The notes: generated by a model not told the origin, from the sequence alone. A stretch of DNA of 64,000 nucleotides from Spirometra erinaceieuropaei (GCA_902702965.1 CACRXP010000630.1:285806-349805), one strand, 5' to 3'; positions 10,816-22,016 are shown, counted from the stretch's first letter. Made by a program: numbers and translations.

Positions 10816-12337
10816 GCCCGACCATGCCTGCCACGCATGCCTGGTTCACACGCAGTGGGTCATGAGTTAACACAAGGAGGACAGTTTGGATCCCAACTGA
10901 ACGGGCGCGTCACAGAGGCTATAGTAAGAAGGATTCATCGGAGCCTACTCTCCGTTGTGAGCGGAGGACGGGGTTGGCAGCCTTCCAAGCCACGACTTTC
11001 AACGTATCGTGATGGATTCAAGCCTGTCAGATTACCTATGATAAGAAATGTGCTCTGTAAGTCCACCTCGCTGTCTTTTTTCCTCTCCCATGTACCAGTC
11101 CAGCGTTTCAACCGGACACCCATTTGATGTGGGGATTTGGGCTCAGAACGGGGAAGGGAGCTCTAGCTAAAACTTTTTGGAGAAGTGCGTTGTTAAGAGC
11201 TCGAATTTGCCTCAGTAAACTTGTCCGTGTAATTTTCTGGATTTTTTTCGTATTTGATTTGTTCTAGTTCTATTTTGTTTGTAAGAAAATTTCTTTTCCC
11301 AATCCACTGTCATTCTCATTAATTTTAGTTGATGTCGGATTCCGACTAACATTTTCATTATAATTTGCGCGAAAGTTGCTGTTAGGGCACGCTCTAAAAT
11401 TTGCCTACGACCTTCTGAATGATACCAGTCATTTTTCTAGCAGCTAACCTTTTGTCCAAGTCGAGTCTCCCGCCCATCAGGGCTGAACAGTGGCTATGCA
11501 AGTTCGCACTCTTCTACTCCGCAGGAGGGATTGCTGCTTGCTGGTAGGCTGCGTCCCGTCCCTGTTTATTCAGATGTCTTGATGCACGAATAACCAGTGC
11601 GGTGCAATTACACGCTCGCAGTGTCCCAAATGAACCCCACCTCAACAAGGGTGACTCACGTTCCTCCGCGCCAGGATCCCGATTGCAGGCTGAAGGTAAC
11701 GCGACTAGCAGAGAGCGTGCTTCACAGCGTTCGTGAAAAGAATTGCGCTTGTCGGCATGTCGCTAGTGAACGGTATATCGGCAAGGAGGTCAGTGGACGG
11801 GCGGACCCTTAGTGGGAAAAAGAAGCTCGTTAAATAGAATAACTACCTCTTCATTTTGAAGCAAATACAGGATGGCCTTCAATCAGCTCTGCCATTTAAA
11901 AGTTTAATAGCTTTTTACCATTATCTTTTTAAATCTTTGTTTTAGATTTTAAAAATTCGTTATGGAAAAATTCGCAACGGAGCAGTACGCGGAAATATGT
12001 CAGTTTTTTAAATAAGTGCAATAGAATAACAACCACCCTTTGAGTCGCTTATGGGATTTATTCACTACTCGCAAGCAATCAAAGGAAAAGAGCTGTAAGC
12101 ATTTGAAAAGGCTAGATGACGGAAGGACTGACCTGCCCGGTGGTTCCCTGTTTTCACAGAAGGTCGAAAAGGATGCACCACTCAGATTATCAAGAGTAGA
12201 ATAACATTTTCAACAGGGAAAAAAGAGACTTAAATGCCCATTTCTGGCTTATCGGCCGTACAAATGCAGCAATTATTAGATTCCATAAAATCCTAATATA
12301 ATGGTTTTAAATACTTTCTAAGCTGTGCCATTATTTA
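10816..12337. other. Unassigned sequence
   Basis: Only short frames without recognisable domains. A 20-base tail fragment of SINE S2 (atttctggcttatcggccgt) sits at about 12240-12260. Confidence 0.3.
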
Positions 12338-12460
12338 CCGTACTAACAACACAGGTATTAGCTAAAAGCCCAGACACGCGTGTTTCGCCGATCTTGTGCC
12401 GCTACTTGACGTAGCTGCGAGGGGTTCGGCTCAGCAGTGGGTCCCTCAGCCTCCCCCGTT
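12338..12460 (+). repeat. Dispersed repeat R1, partial copy
   Basis: The copy carries 'tattagctaaaagcccagac' and 'gtgtttcgccgatcttgtgc', and is nearly identical to 20719-20820 and related to 34425-34540. The family is unnamed. Confidence 0.75.
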
Positions 12461-14039
12461 TTTTTCTGGTATATGAACCACCTTTTCACCTTGTCTTCTA
12501 GATTTAGCCTCTGAGGGCGAGACACTGTCATTGTTAGATCGCTCCAGTTTTCTAAGCGATACTCTGCATGAAGACTCTCAGAAAACCATTAACCAATGAC
12601 ACCCTGCCGCAGCGACGGTGCTTCCACTGCTAAACCAACCAGCCTGTCCGCTCGAGGCCAGTCACCACTCAACAGAATGCTCGTCATTGAATACATCCAC
12701 AAGAGATGTAACTCGGTAAGCAAAAGCAAAATCCGGTTTACAAGAGAAAGACGATTTCCGTCGGCCTACTTTGTTGCCATATCCATCTAACGCCAACATA
12801 ATCGCGAAACAAATTTTAGGGAACAAAAATGCTCCACTAAAACTGCAGTCACATAATACGCTGTTGCCGTATCCGGTTATAATGTTGGACAGAATATAGG
12901 GACCAAAGAGCAAGGACACCAAAGCGAGATTACAGAAGCAAACTGATCGACATGACAACTCTGAATTCGGAGCAGCAATGAAAAATGGCCGAAGGGGGCT
13001 GGGTCACTGCGGCCAGTGCTGGGTAGACTGGCTCGCAGATCGATCGTAGGAATATAAAAATCCGCTCGATCACACAGGGAAAACGCCAATGATGCTTTAT
13101 CCCGGGGGAAATATTCATAATCGAAGCCAACTTGGCAGAACCACAAATCCACTGTATGCGCCTGTTGTTTCAGAGACAGTAAGGGGGTGGGAATCAACTA
13201 TAATCTGCTTTCGCAATTTTGGAAGTTCTCTTCAACTCTTTTACTGTCTAGTCAGGAAATGGAAGTTCTAAACTCCCATAGTCATTTTACGCTTCTTTTA
13301 TTTGGCTACTCATTGTTGAAAATGCGGTGTTCTCTATCCACTTTTATGTTGTTAAAAAAATTGTGTAATTTTATATCATTCAAAGTTTTATCTCTAGGAG
13401 GCGCAGCATTTCAGTCCAAAATAACGTCACTAACTATTGCCTACATTGAGTTCTTGCCAAGACAGAAGGGTGTGGCTTAACTCTCTCGTCGATTGGACAC
13501 TACGGACAGCAATGTCAGCTAACTTTCATTGTAACGGGCGTGACTGAAATAGTATGGAGCCTGAGCACTCAGCACTGCTCAGAAGTTCGATGTCGTATAA
13601 TGGGAGACGTTTTCTGATTATGTGGATATCCTTTCCACATTTTATCTTAACAATTAATTGAACGAGATGGTCTGCCAGGCGATATCGACTCAACGTTGAT
13701 CCGCTTGATCAAAGCATGCATGTCTTTTGGTGGGCATTGCAGTTTAATCTAGGATATGAATATAGACAGGAAGTGGTATAGCTTGTACAAATGTTGAAAC
13801 TTCTAGAAAATCCAATGATAAGCTGCTTTTCTGGTTGGATCAGCAAACTTGGAACCACAACCCACCGCACGGGCTAGAGGATATGCTTCGATCGTGCCTA
13901 GTTCTGCCCTATTAGCAGTACTGGGAGAAGGGTTTGACAAATGGAGATTCTTGACGAAGCATGAAGTCTTAGGGTATGACGATACTTTCGACCGAAAGTC
14001 TTCCCAGCTGCCTTTCTCAGATATTCTGAATCATGATCA
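12461..14039. other. Unassigned sequence
   Basis: Several overlapping short ORFs, but none shows a domain or repeat pattern that I recognise. Confidence 0.3.
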
Positions 14040-16190
14040 ATAAACTGCGTTGACAATAAACTGGGTTCCCACAGCCATTTTGTGTCTCGTTATTTTGTGA
14101 CAGTGTCTAAAACAGTTCAGCGATTTGGTCTTAAAATAATACAATAATAGTTCACGGATGGAAACGAATTTGCGAATCCAAGGTTCTTGCCGTAAAGAGG
14201 ATGAACACACGAGCCCTGGAATAGTAGGTGTATTAGTCTGAGCTTTCGGTCTCTTACAGGAGGTTACCGGCGGAGACTGTGAGAATGCGGCATCAAATGA
14301 GCAGTTTTTGAAGGCAAGCCATGAAGTAGGGGGGGATAGGAGTGCAGATGGTGGTATTCGCGATAAGCTGAGTCCCACGCCGTCTCACGTCGGCGTGACT
14401 GCGTGCACCCTGGCCTGGAAATTGTGTCTCGCCTCTTGGCTGTGGGAACGACGAGCGTGATAGCATGGGGGGGGGGAGGTATGTCAACGTGTCTGTTGAT
14501 AGAGTTGGTGTCAGGCCCCCAGGCCTCCAACAGTTCTAGCCCTGTCTTATTGCTGGCCCAAGCTGCTATCCGCCTGTTTGCGAAGTTGAATGCGTGGCCT
14601 TCCTCCAGGGTGTGAGTGGCGACCTGAGACAACGGGTCGCCTCTCCGTACCGCCCGTTTATGCTCCGTTATTCGTGAGCTAAGTCGTCGTCCGGTCTGTC
14701 CTGTGTAGTGGGGAGGGCCGTCCCGCCGTGGGGTCTGATTTGCGTCACCCGTTTGTTCTACCACGTCTAGTCGGTCTTTCCCTCGCATTATTTTGTCGCG
14801 CATGGTCGCTGTCGGATGTTGAGCGATACACACACCGAGCTATCCAACGATACGTTCCATAGCTTCGGACACGTTCTTTATATATGGTAGAGGGTGCCAG
14901 AGTGTTGTCGGCTCTCCTCCGTTTGTTCGCCGTGGGTGCGTGCGGAGATAGCGGCTGACGAAGCTGTTCGAGTATCCATTCCTACGGTCCCGAAGATGCC
15001 GTAGTTCTCGTACTCGTCCCTCTGGCCCACTGCAGTGTGTTTCTACCCTTTGAAAGAGTGTCTTAACACAGCTGCGTTTATGCGCCAATGGATGGTTACT
15101 ATGTTAGTTGAGAATCTGAGCCGCTTTAGTCGCCTTTCTGTACACCGTGGTGCTGAGTTCGCTGTTGGGTGTGCGTGTGACGAGAATGTCAAGGAAAGGC
15201 GGCTGTTTGGCATGCTCTTCTTCCCTTGTGAATTGAATGTCCTGGAAGATGCCGTTAAGCAGGTCATGAAAGTCGGCTAGTCTGCTCCTTTCAATTATAA
15301 CGAACGTACCGTCCACGTATCGACGCCAAAATGCAGGTTCATAGTGATCTAAGGCGACTTTTTCCAACTCCTGCAAGACTAGTTCGGCAACCAGGCTGGA
15401 TATTGGCGAACCCATCGGTGTTCCCTTGATCTGCTCGTATGTTCTGCCATTGAAGGTGAAGAAGGTTTGTTGGCAGAAAGCAAAGAGTTGCAGTAAGGGG
15501 TCTGTTCCTTTCGTCGTAGTTCTCTTCGAGTCGTTTGCGAAGAACCTCGTGTGCCACGTCCGGTGGGATGGATGTGAATTATGAAACCACGTCGGAGATC
15601 ACCATAATCTGATCGGGTCGGACAACTTTTCCTCTGATGTCGGCCAGAAATTGGGAGGCCGAATTGATGGAGGTGCCTGAGCCTTCTCGGAGAAATTTAA
15701 GTTTTCGGGCCATCCACTTGAATAGATTGTAATTGGGGCTGCCTCCCAAGGCAACGATCGGTCGAAGGGGAACACTGGGCTTGTGGATTTTGGGTAAACC
15801 ATAATACTGAGCCAGAGCCGTCTCCGTTGGTTCCATCTGTCGCCCTTCGTCTAGCGATATCGCACTGTTGCGTTTGAGTCGGTTCAGGAGTCCGGTTAGT
15901 TGACCAATCATTGATTTCGCTCGTGAGGAAGGCGTGAATTGGTAGGACTGTTGGACGGCGAGGAGGGTTCGTGTCTTTTCGTTGTGATGGACGCGGTTCA
16001 TCAGGACGGTTGCTCTTCCTTTGTCGGCTGGCAGAATTATTATATCTTCGTCCATTTTAATTCCTTCATTGCTTCTTTTTCTTCACTCGGCATATTATTA
16101 GTGGTCCTGTTCGTCAGCAGTAGGGAGGTGACTCTCTGGCGTACAGTGTGTTTAGCCTCGTCGGTTGCGTTGTTTCTTACTAGCAACTAC
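14040..16190 (-). mobile_element. Penelope-like retroelement, family A: RT plus GIY-YIG endonuclease, degenerate
   Basis: This is the most complete PLE in the window. Reading minus from 16190, the N-terminal part ends EEKEAMKELK. After a frameshift at about 16055 comes DEDIIILPADKGRATVLM (RT motif 1-2). It is followed by YYGLPKIHKPSVPLRPIV (motif 3), VLRKRLEENYDE, MGSPISSLVAELVLQELEK, and WRRYVDGTFVI at the catalytic box. The closing blocks are PPFLDILVTR and TTVYRKATK. The linker FQRVETHCSGPEGRVREL leads to a GIY-YIG domain (YTGQTGRRLSSRITEHKRAV, then HTLEEGHAFNF) and the family tail. At least four frameshifts are needed. The second catalytic Asp of YxDD is Gly (15308-15319), so the reverse transcriptase is inactive. 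Copies of the 3' end occur at 5.1 and 7.5 kb. Confidence 0.92.
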
Positions 16191-16261
16191 TAAGTACTTA
16201 CAACTTACTAACTACTAACGCCCACTTGACATGCTTATATACCTCACTTCATAAGGCTTAT

Positions 16262-16306
16262 GACGTACTGATGATCGGTAACGACCGTGAAACATCTGTC
16301 TGCGTC
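16262..16306 (+). ncRNA. Hammerhead ribozyme, type I, minimal helix III (candidate)
   Basis: The complete hammerhead order is visible. Helix I is gacgta (16262-16267) pairing with tgcgtc (16301-16306), including one G-U. The core ctgatga is at 16268-16274. Helix II is cggt/accg around loop aacg, preceded by a U-U mismatch. gaaa is at 16289-16292. Helix III has two pairs (A-U, C-G) around atct, and the cleavage triplet gtc is at 16298-16300. Type I hammerheads with a very short helix III are known from Penelope-like elements and from the schistosome SINE. Here the motif lies 72 bases outside the 5' end of a PLE but on the opposite strand. The usual G-C closing pair of helix II is replaced by U-U, which may weaken activity. 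Confidence 0.72.
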
Positions 16307-17174
16307 TGGCCTGTTGCACTATTAGCGAGCTGCCTATGTATTATAATAGTTACATATATTTACGTACATATCAGGATGACTGGCTGATTTACGGGTTTTC
16401 AGGAGTTCAACCCAAGTTTTTTTCATAGTTCTGAAACCAACTTCACTCTTCATGGCCTCACCCGCCTAACGCAATTCAATATATATGGGGGTAGGTAGCG
16501 CTAAAAACCCACATATTATGCCCAGTCCAGTATTCAAACAAATATCTCAAAAAGGTTTAAATAATGATTCTTATCGTAAAATATCCCTTTGTTCCTTATC
16601 CTAAATCACATGCGTAGTCTAAATAACCTAATCTTACTTATGTATCCAAAGTCAGCGAAAAATCTATTTTACAAACGAAAAGTGTTTATTTCCCGTTACT
16701 GTAACAGCTGCTGGTTTGGGAAATGTTTAACTGAAAACCTTCTTACGTAAGATTATCATCGATACTTGTCTGTTTTTGGACCTGAATTAAACGACCCTTC
16801 GTGTTTAAAAGGATATTTAGGGACTTGGTCAACTTTCAGTGGACTACCGAACACAGTGCGCTTACAAAACTGTGCGTCCTGGTGTAGGAGTAAGGAATTT
16901 TACTATATAAAATCTGGTGTGAATTTAGGAGTTCAAAATATATCTTTCAGGCGTCGGTGTCTAAATCAAAACATTCACCTGTTTTTAGTCATGACGTTCA
17001 AGAAGACTCAAGCCCCCTCAAAACGGAAAGGATTACTTGCCCACACATCTCAGTAAAACTTATCTTGTTTCTAAATCGAAAAAGTAGAGTGGAACCGAGA
17101 ATAGTTTTGAAGTCTCTGGTGAAAACGAGTGCTCCTAGCGATTCACTCATCAAAATTAACAGTTGGGATCCCTG
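16307..17174. other. Unassigned AT-rich sequence
   Basis: No coding or repeat family recognised. Confidence 0.3.
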
Positions 17175-17401
17175 ACATGTGCACAGGAAAATATGATTTT
17201 CCTTGCAAGGAAAGAATACAGCCTGTAGTTTGGAAATCCTGTGATGGAAGGTCGGATCCAAAATTAATCGAGAGTTGAAAAAGTCCTTTAAAAAACTAAT
17301 GTTAACTTTTTGCCAAACATGCAATTTAAAGCAGAAGTGATTTTCTACCAAATGAGCACAAAAAAGAATAATTATGTTTATAGGCGGCTGCCGGTTGGGC
17401 T

Positions 17402-17444
<43 letters not shown>

Positions 17445-17815
17445 CAGAGAGAGAGAGAGAGAGAGACAGAGAGAGAGCTAAGGTACAACGGAACGAGTAA
17501 GTTCCGCAAGAACGATCGGTGAGCACCCTCTTCCACTTTTGTATATGTTTCTATGAATTATGTTTCAATTGGCAGGGGCATCGAAAATTAAGGGAGAAAA
17601 GTTTATACTATTTATGCAGTCATTTATAGAGAGGGTAGTCTATTCAGGCGGCAGAATAGAAGCTCATTCAAAAGCCGGTATCCGGAAGTATCCGAAATAT
17701 CTTGGGAATATCCTGCATGATAATTAATATTGCAGCACTTCTTAAGTAACTCTTTCGAAATCTCGCTTAACTTCATGAGATGGCATATTTACTGCATTTT
17801 TTCCAGCGAACAATA
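17175..17815 (+). repeat. Foldback element F1, right half, interrupted by a SINE
   Basis: This matches the centre and right arm of the foldback at 46285-47262 (for example gattttctaccaaatgagc, then caggcgg...agctcgttc, then cttaagtaactcttt). The left arm is missing. A SINE with a long GA tract (17385-17545) interrupts it after 'aattatgtttata', and the F1 similarity resumes at 'atgtttctatgaatta'. Confidence 0.7.
17385..17545 (+). mobile_element. SINE S2 head with expanded (GA)n tract
   Basis: It begins 'ggcggctgccggttgggct'. It then has a near-pure GA/GAC tract at 17401-17478 and 'acaacggaacgagtaagttc ... aagaacgatcggtgagc'. The copy at 29640-29760 has the same flanks with only four GA units, so the microsatellite has grown inside the SINE. 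The bases flanking the copy (atgtttata / atgtttcta) may be a target duplication. Confidence 0.72.
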
Positions 17816-18522
17816 AAACGTCCACAAAACTCTTGCACTTTTTTCCAAACAAGCTTATCGTCACTCTAGTAGGACCTCCATGGGAATGGCAGATCGAACT
17901 GGAGAACTAGCTGGAGGTCATACATGACGAGACCTGAGAAACTGGGTAAGACTCCTCGAATCCGCTGTCTCACACCACTGTCCTTGCAACTGCTGACGAG
18001 CAAATGTGGCCTAGTTGTGGAGGAGGGTGGAGTGGTTGACGACATTGCTTGCCGATTTTTCACAATTAATTCCCATTTCATCATAGTATCCCAAAACGTT
18101 GTTTGCCATAGTCATTTAGATAAGTCTAAGGCATTTAGTATGCCTAGGCGCCCGAAAAATAACTGCCACATTTATAAAAATCTAGACAATGAGAGAAAAA
18201 AGAACCTGACCTCGTTGATTAACTTAAATCATGTCGTCTACAATGGAAGCACCCACAATACTCCTCCTAAGCACTTTGTGGTTAATCGTGCTCTACCGGC
18301 ACATTTGCTATGAAGTTAAAGCTCCCACTAGCAATGCGTCTCCGGGAAGCCAGACGTTCTCAGAAGTCAGAGTGTATAAAGACTTACCTGAAGAGCAATG
18401 CGCCTATTTCCGAACGGCTAGGAAACAGTCACAAATCTTCATCATGCCAACAAGGGCAAGAGGAGGTCAAGTGCCCCTCGCACTGGTCCCTAAACAGATA
18501 GTCGCACAAAGAGACTCGCGAT
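17816..18522. other. Unassigned sequence
   Basis: Short ORFs overlap here, but none has recognisable similarity. This may be further PLE-derived sequence, which I cannot support. Confidence 0.3.
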
Positions 18523-18531
18523 AGAGTCAAT

Positions 18532-18569
18532 CGGCAAACATATGTTTTCAGTAATTCATCATCAGGCCA
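18532..18569 (-). ncRNA. Hammerhead-like motif in left inverted repeat
   Basis: This is the mirror copy of 19310-19347, read on the minus strand. It has ctgatga, then gaaa, then the palindrome acatatgt. Helix I here is tggc/gccg rather than tggc/gcca. Helix II is essentially unpaired, so activity is doubtful. Confidence 0.35.
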
Positions 18570-19309
18570 GTAGATTTACATGGGAAGTGGTCAGTCTAAT
18601 TGTCGACAAGCTATCCAGAGCGATTCATCCTCCAGAATATTAGAGAGCGTGCCTCAAAGCCTGCCGTTGCAACTGCGGAGAAGAAAGACTTATTTCTAAG
18701 ACTGCCTTTTCTTGGAGACGCAGCGAACGAATTAGTGAGACGACGTCTTAGGACAGCTCTCGCGAGGGCCTTCCCCCGCGGCGAATTTGCGCGTATTCTT
18801 CGCAAATTCTCCCCCTAACTACGGTTGGGGGGCAAAGACCGGCTGCCGTTACCGGCCAAATCCATGTGTATTTATTCATTCACCTGCTCCTGTGGAGCGG
18901 CCGTACAACCAGGCGTCTGGAAAGTTATCTACAGGGCACCGGCACACTACTCTAAAGGCCTGCGCAAACGGGTGCTAGCCACGGCCGAAGCAGTGGCCAT
19001 TCGACTGGCGAACCCAGCACTCTGTCAGAAGACGCTGACACAAGCAGTATGTCTGCCCTGGCCTACTCCAGACGGCGATCGCACACCGTCCCGACGCACG
19101 GAGAGCAGTCACACGCACTCAGCGCTTACAATCTAACCGGAACCCCTCTACTTCCCCCCCCCCCTCCCTCCCACCCCAACTCCAGCGTTCTCAGCATGTT
19201 GACTCCGTCATGCGGGTGGTGTGGGAACGTGGAGTCAAATTAACCCTGCTTCCAAGACGCATTTATAACCTGTCGACAATTAGACTGACCTTTTCCCATG
19301 TAAATGTAC

Positions 19310-19347
19310 TGGCCTGATGATGAATTACTGAAAACATATGTTTGCCA
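19310..19347 (+). ncRNA. Hammerhead-like motif in right inverted repeat
   Basis: Order: tggc (19310-19313), ctgatga (19314-19320), tgaattact, gaaa (19330-19333), acatatgt (a four-pair palindromic helix III without a loop), tt, gcca (19344-19347). The outer tggc/gcca pair forms a short helix I. The helix II segment cannot form more than one pair, so this is either a decayed ribozyme or a chance resemblance to the core. Confidence 0.4.
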
Positions 19348-19555
19348 ATTGACTCTTCAATTGTAATATGGGAATTTTCGCAGAACTGAGACTCGTGATA
19401 GCAAAACAGGAAAAGCTCAGTTTGCCAGGAAAATCATCGAGTAGGAATAGGATATAAATTCAAGTCGTTGGAATAGTATTGCAAAGTATGGAGATCGTAA
19501 AACGTGTAATTGCGGCAAAATTGTCTCGGATTTTGTAGTTTAGGTTTCATATTGA

Positions 19556-19855
19556 CCCAACTATGAAAAACTCGGCGCCTCGGTGGGATTCGAACCCACA
19601 CAGTAAGGGGAAGGCTTTAGTACAGCCAACGCTCTAACCACTTGATCTACGCGTGTTTAATCACATTTGAGTCGAGTTACCCACCTAACCTACTGCAACG
19701 TCTGGAATCCACCAAATCTGATACAGTAAGTTGACTGCCCAAGCAGGATTTCCACCAGATGGCTACCAGGCTCATGCAGTTAATAGATGTTTTGGCAGAT
19801 TTTGAATAATTCATATTGATCCAATTGTGAAAATCTTAGTGCCTCGGTGGGATGT
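19556..19855 (-). mobile_element. tRNA-derived SINE S1, minus copy plus a second tail fragment
   Basis: On minus, 19650-19565 reads like a tRNA head: A-box-like tagatcaagtggttagagcg and an exact pol III B box, ggttcgaatcc. It is followed by accgaggcgccgag and the short tail ttcatagttgggtcaat. A second copy of the same tail, inverted to + and truncated at the B box, lies at 19785-19855. These are retroposed SINE copies, not tRNA genes. Confidence 0.78.
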
Positions 19856-20145
19856 AGTAGTCATCTGGTGGATTCTAGGTACATTACTTAGGAAATCCTG
19901 CTTGGACAGTCAGCTTACTGTATCCGATTTGGTGGATTCCAGACGTTGCAGTAGGCTGGTCGGGTAACTTGACCCAAATGTGATTAAACTCACGTCTTCC
20001 GGTGGAGCCAGGTAGCTTAGGTGGCTAGAGCGTTGGTTGTACTAAGGCCTCCCCTTGCTGTCGTGGCTGGAATGCCACCGAGGCGCCGAGTTGAGTCAAT
20101 ACGATTTATTCAAAGTCTGCCAAAACATCTATGAATTTAGGTTTC
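19856..20145 (+). mobile_element. tRNA-derived SINE S1, plus copy
   Basis: A head-to-head partner of the minus copy at 19556. It contains tagcttaggtggctagagcg (A-box region), a decayed B box (ggctggaatgcc), the accgaggcgccgag junction and the tail that ends in attcaaagtctgccaaaaca. The two copies could fold into a hairpin of more than 200 bp. Confidence 0.78.
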
Positions 20146-20431
20146 TTTACATGACGTAATGCGTGTAAATGACCTTTGTCAAGAACACAGTGCCTACGTC
20201 CGTTTTAATAAAGACAAACCGAGCGTAACAACCGATATATCAGGACTAGAACTCGAGGGCAAAACAAAATATCCAGGTATTTCCTTCAAACAACAGAACA
20301 GATCGATGACAACGCTGCCGCATGTTTTTGTATAGTAGCGATTGCAGTTGACAAGGGGTGGCGCCACGGATTAACTGATGAAGCTCCTGACACAAGAGCA
20401 GACTGAACTGTGACTGCAGAAGGAGTACCGA

Positions 20432-20480
20432 GAATGACAAGGGAGACTGGGGTGGCCATTTCTGGGTTATAAGCCGTCGT
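20432..20480 (-). mobile_element. SINE S2 tail fragment
   Basis: The minus strand reads acggcttataacccagaaat, then ggccacc, then agtctcccttgtc, the tail of the S2 copy at 29640-29990. Confidence 0.6.
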
Positions 20481-20584
20481 CCAAAAAACTTCGGACGTCC
20501 TCAGACTGGAGTGGGTGTAGAGGCAGTTGCCGATGAGAAAGAGGCCAAAACAGTCGTTTTAGCCTTGCTTGTCTATTCTTTTGA

Positions 20585-21055
20585 AACAGACCTTTTCAGG
20601 CGCGGTCCGAAATTTGATATGAATATTTGAGCTGAAATCCATCAGCTACTGCGGAATAACCGCTTAATATTCACAAACCACCAACAAGCAGCCAGTAGTA
20701 TAGAATTGTGCAATGATGTACCGTACAAACAACACAGGTATTAGCTAAAAGCCCAGACACGCGTGTTTCGCCGATCTTATGCCGCTTCCTGACGCAGCTG
20801 CGAGAGGTTCGGCTCGTCTATGCCAAGAATAATTATCGAACGATTTTCCACCCTAGCAAACGCAGTAGAATAATTGTTTTTTGTAATTTTCTCAGAAATT
20901 AACTGCTAGCTTGGAGTAGATCAGACTGAACCAAGGTCTATAGGCGTAGACCGAAAGTCGATGCATGAATACTTGAACCGAGTCCATTAGCCACAGGGGG
21001 ATAACAGCGTAATATATGCATTAACTGTCGACAGGCGGCTAACAGCATACACTGA
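20585..21055 (+). repeat. R1 repeat cluster (one full copy, one preceding 3' fragment)
   Basis: 20719-21055 is a full-length R1 copy, from tattagctaaaagcccagac through the block 'atgaatacttgaaccgagtccat' (about 20965) to 'ggcggctaacagcatacac'. The 3' half of another copy (atgaatatttgagctgaaat, then cagccagtagtatag) lies directly before it at 20585-20705. The same order occurs at 34425-34750, which defines the unit as about 330 bp. No coding content. Confidence 0.75.
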
Positions 21056-22016
21056 GTTGCCGGTAGTAGGATTAGCTTTGCGAATTCGCACATTTTCTCC
21101 CCTTGACAGATATTCCTCTAAATAGGACTAGTGGACGTGCCAATTCCGGTGCATTTGGACATCAACTTTTTTGTTTGCCTAGGTCAGGTAAGGTCACGTG
21201 GCACGTAACGCTTCGCCCTCCATAGAACGGGAGCCTCTTGCGGCAGTAAAGACTCTACTGTAAAGCAGTGTAACCCTAGAGCCGTAAAATGATGCAATAG
21301 GGTATGCTGACAACCGCTAGCGCAACACAACATCAGCTTTAAGTGTAAACCCGCGCAAGGAATTCAGGCGACATGTAGTCACACTCTTCCGTCATGGCAA
21401 TCGGTAACGCTGTCAAACAATTCTCTGCTGGCTGTTGAGGGCGCGCATGGGATTTGACAAAAGAAGAGACGCTGAATGAATCATGTGAGATGTCACCAGC
21501 TGTTGGGAACTTTACGTAGAGCAGGATACTTCGGGATGAAACAAAGCCTAGAAGTAAACGAGCAAAAAGAAGCACCTAGATTAAAAAAAAACTACGAGTT
21601 CACCGCATGAGGTTAGAAACTTCGGCAGCAGAAAGTGCGAGCCGATAAAAGAAGAGACAAAGAGACAGACACGGAGACAGCAAAATGGTTAACCCGAAGA
21701 GTCGAGGTTAAAATAAGTAGCTCGATAATGTGTTCAAAAGGAGGATATTCGATCTACCATCTCCAGAAATTACTGTGCACTTTTGCACTGGCTATAGGGC
21801 TAAAATACGCCGTCTCCCAACGTTTAACGGAGAGTTCCGCCGCTTCTTTGACATTTCTTTAACCTTTTTTAAACTAACAACTTATTTGAGATGTTTTGGC
21901 CAGTGTGACCTCGCTCGCTAAGTACGCTCAGTTGCTAAACATCTGGTGGACAAAGCGTACTGTGGTCGAAGCATTTCTGAGAATTTTGGTCAAAGGCTGA
22001 ATGAAATTTACGTTAC
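21056..22016. other. Unassigned sequence up to the gap
   Basis: No recognised gene or repeat. It does not match the sequence downstream of the left-arm exchanger, so the inverted duplication must end inside the gap. Confidence 0.35.

Larger units (their letters stand above)
18523..19356 (+). mobile_element. Penelope-type remnant bounded by 88-bp inverted repeats
   Basis: An 834-bp unit with near-perfect terminal inverted repeats at 18523-18610 and 19269-19356. Inside, on +, about 18635-18818 reads AEKKDLFLRLPFLGDAANE and RRRLRTALARAFP. After a frameshift near 18820 it reads KDRLPLPAKSMCIYSFTCSC. This is the linker plus Cys-rich entry into the GIY-YIG endonuclease of the Penelope/Poseidon group. 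The nuclease core that follows is scrambled. Inverted pseudo-LTRs are known for PLEs. The flanks carry a 14-base direct repeat with one mismatch (gagactcgcgatag at 18511-18524; gagactcgtgatag at 19388-19401), a possible target duplication. Confidence 0.8.

Noticed and set aside
12877..13480. Cluster of ORFs near 100 codons on both strands
   Set aside because: No domain, no splice context and no similarity to other window repeats.
17310..17526. ORFs rich in RE or LS repeats on both strands
   Set aside because: Translations of a GA microsatellite.
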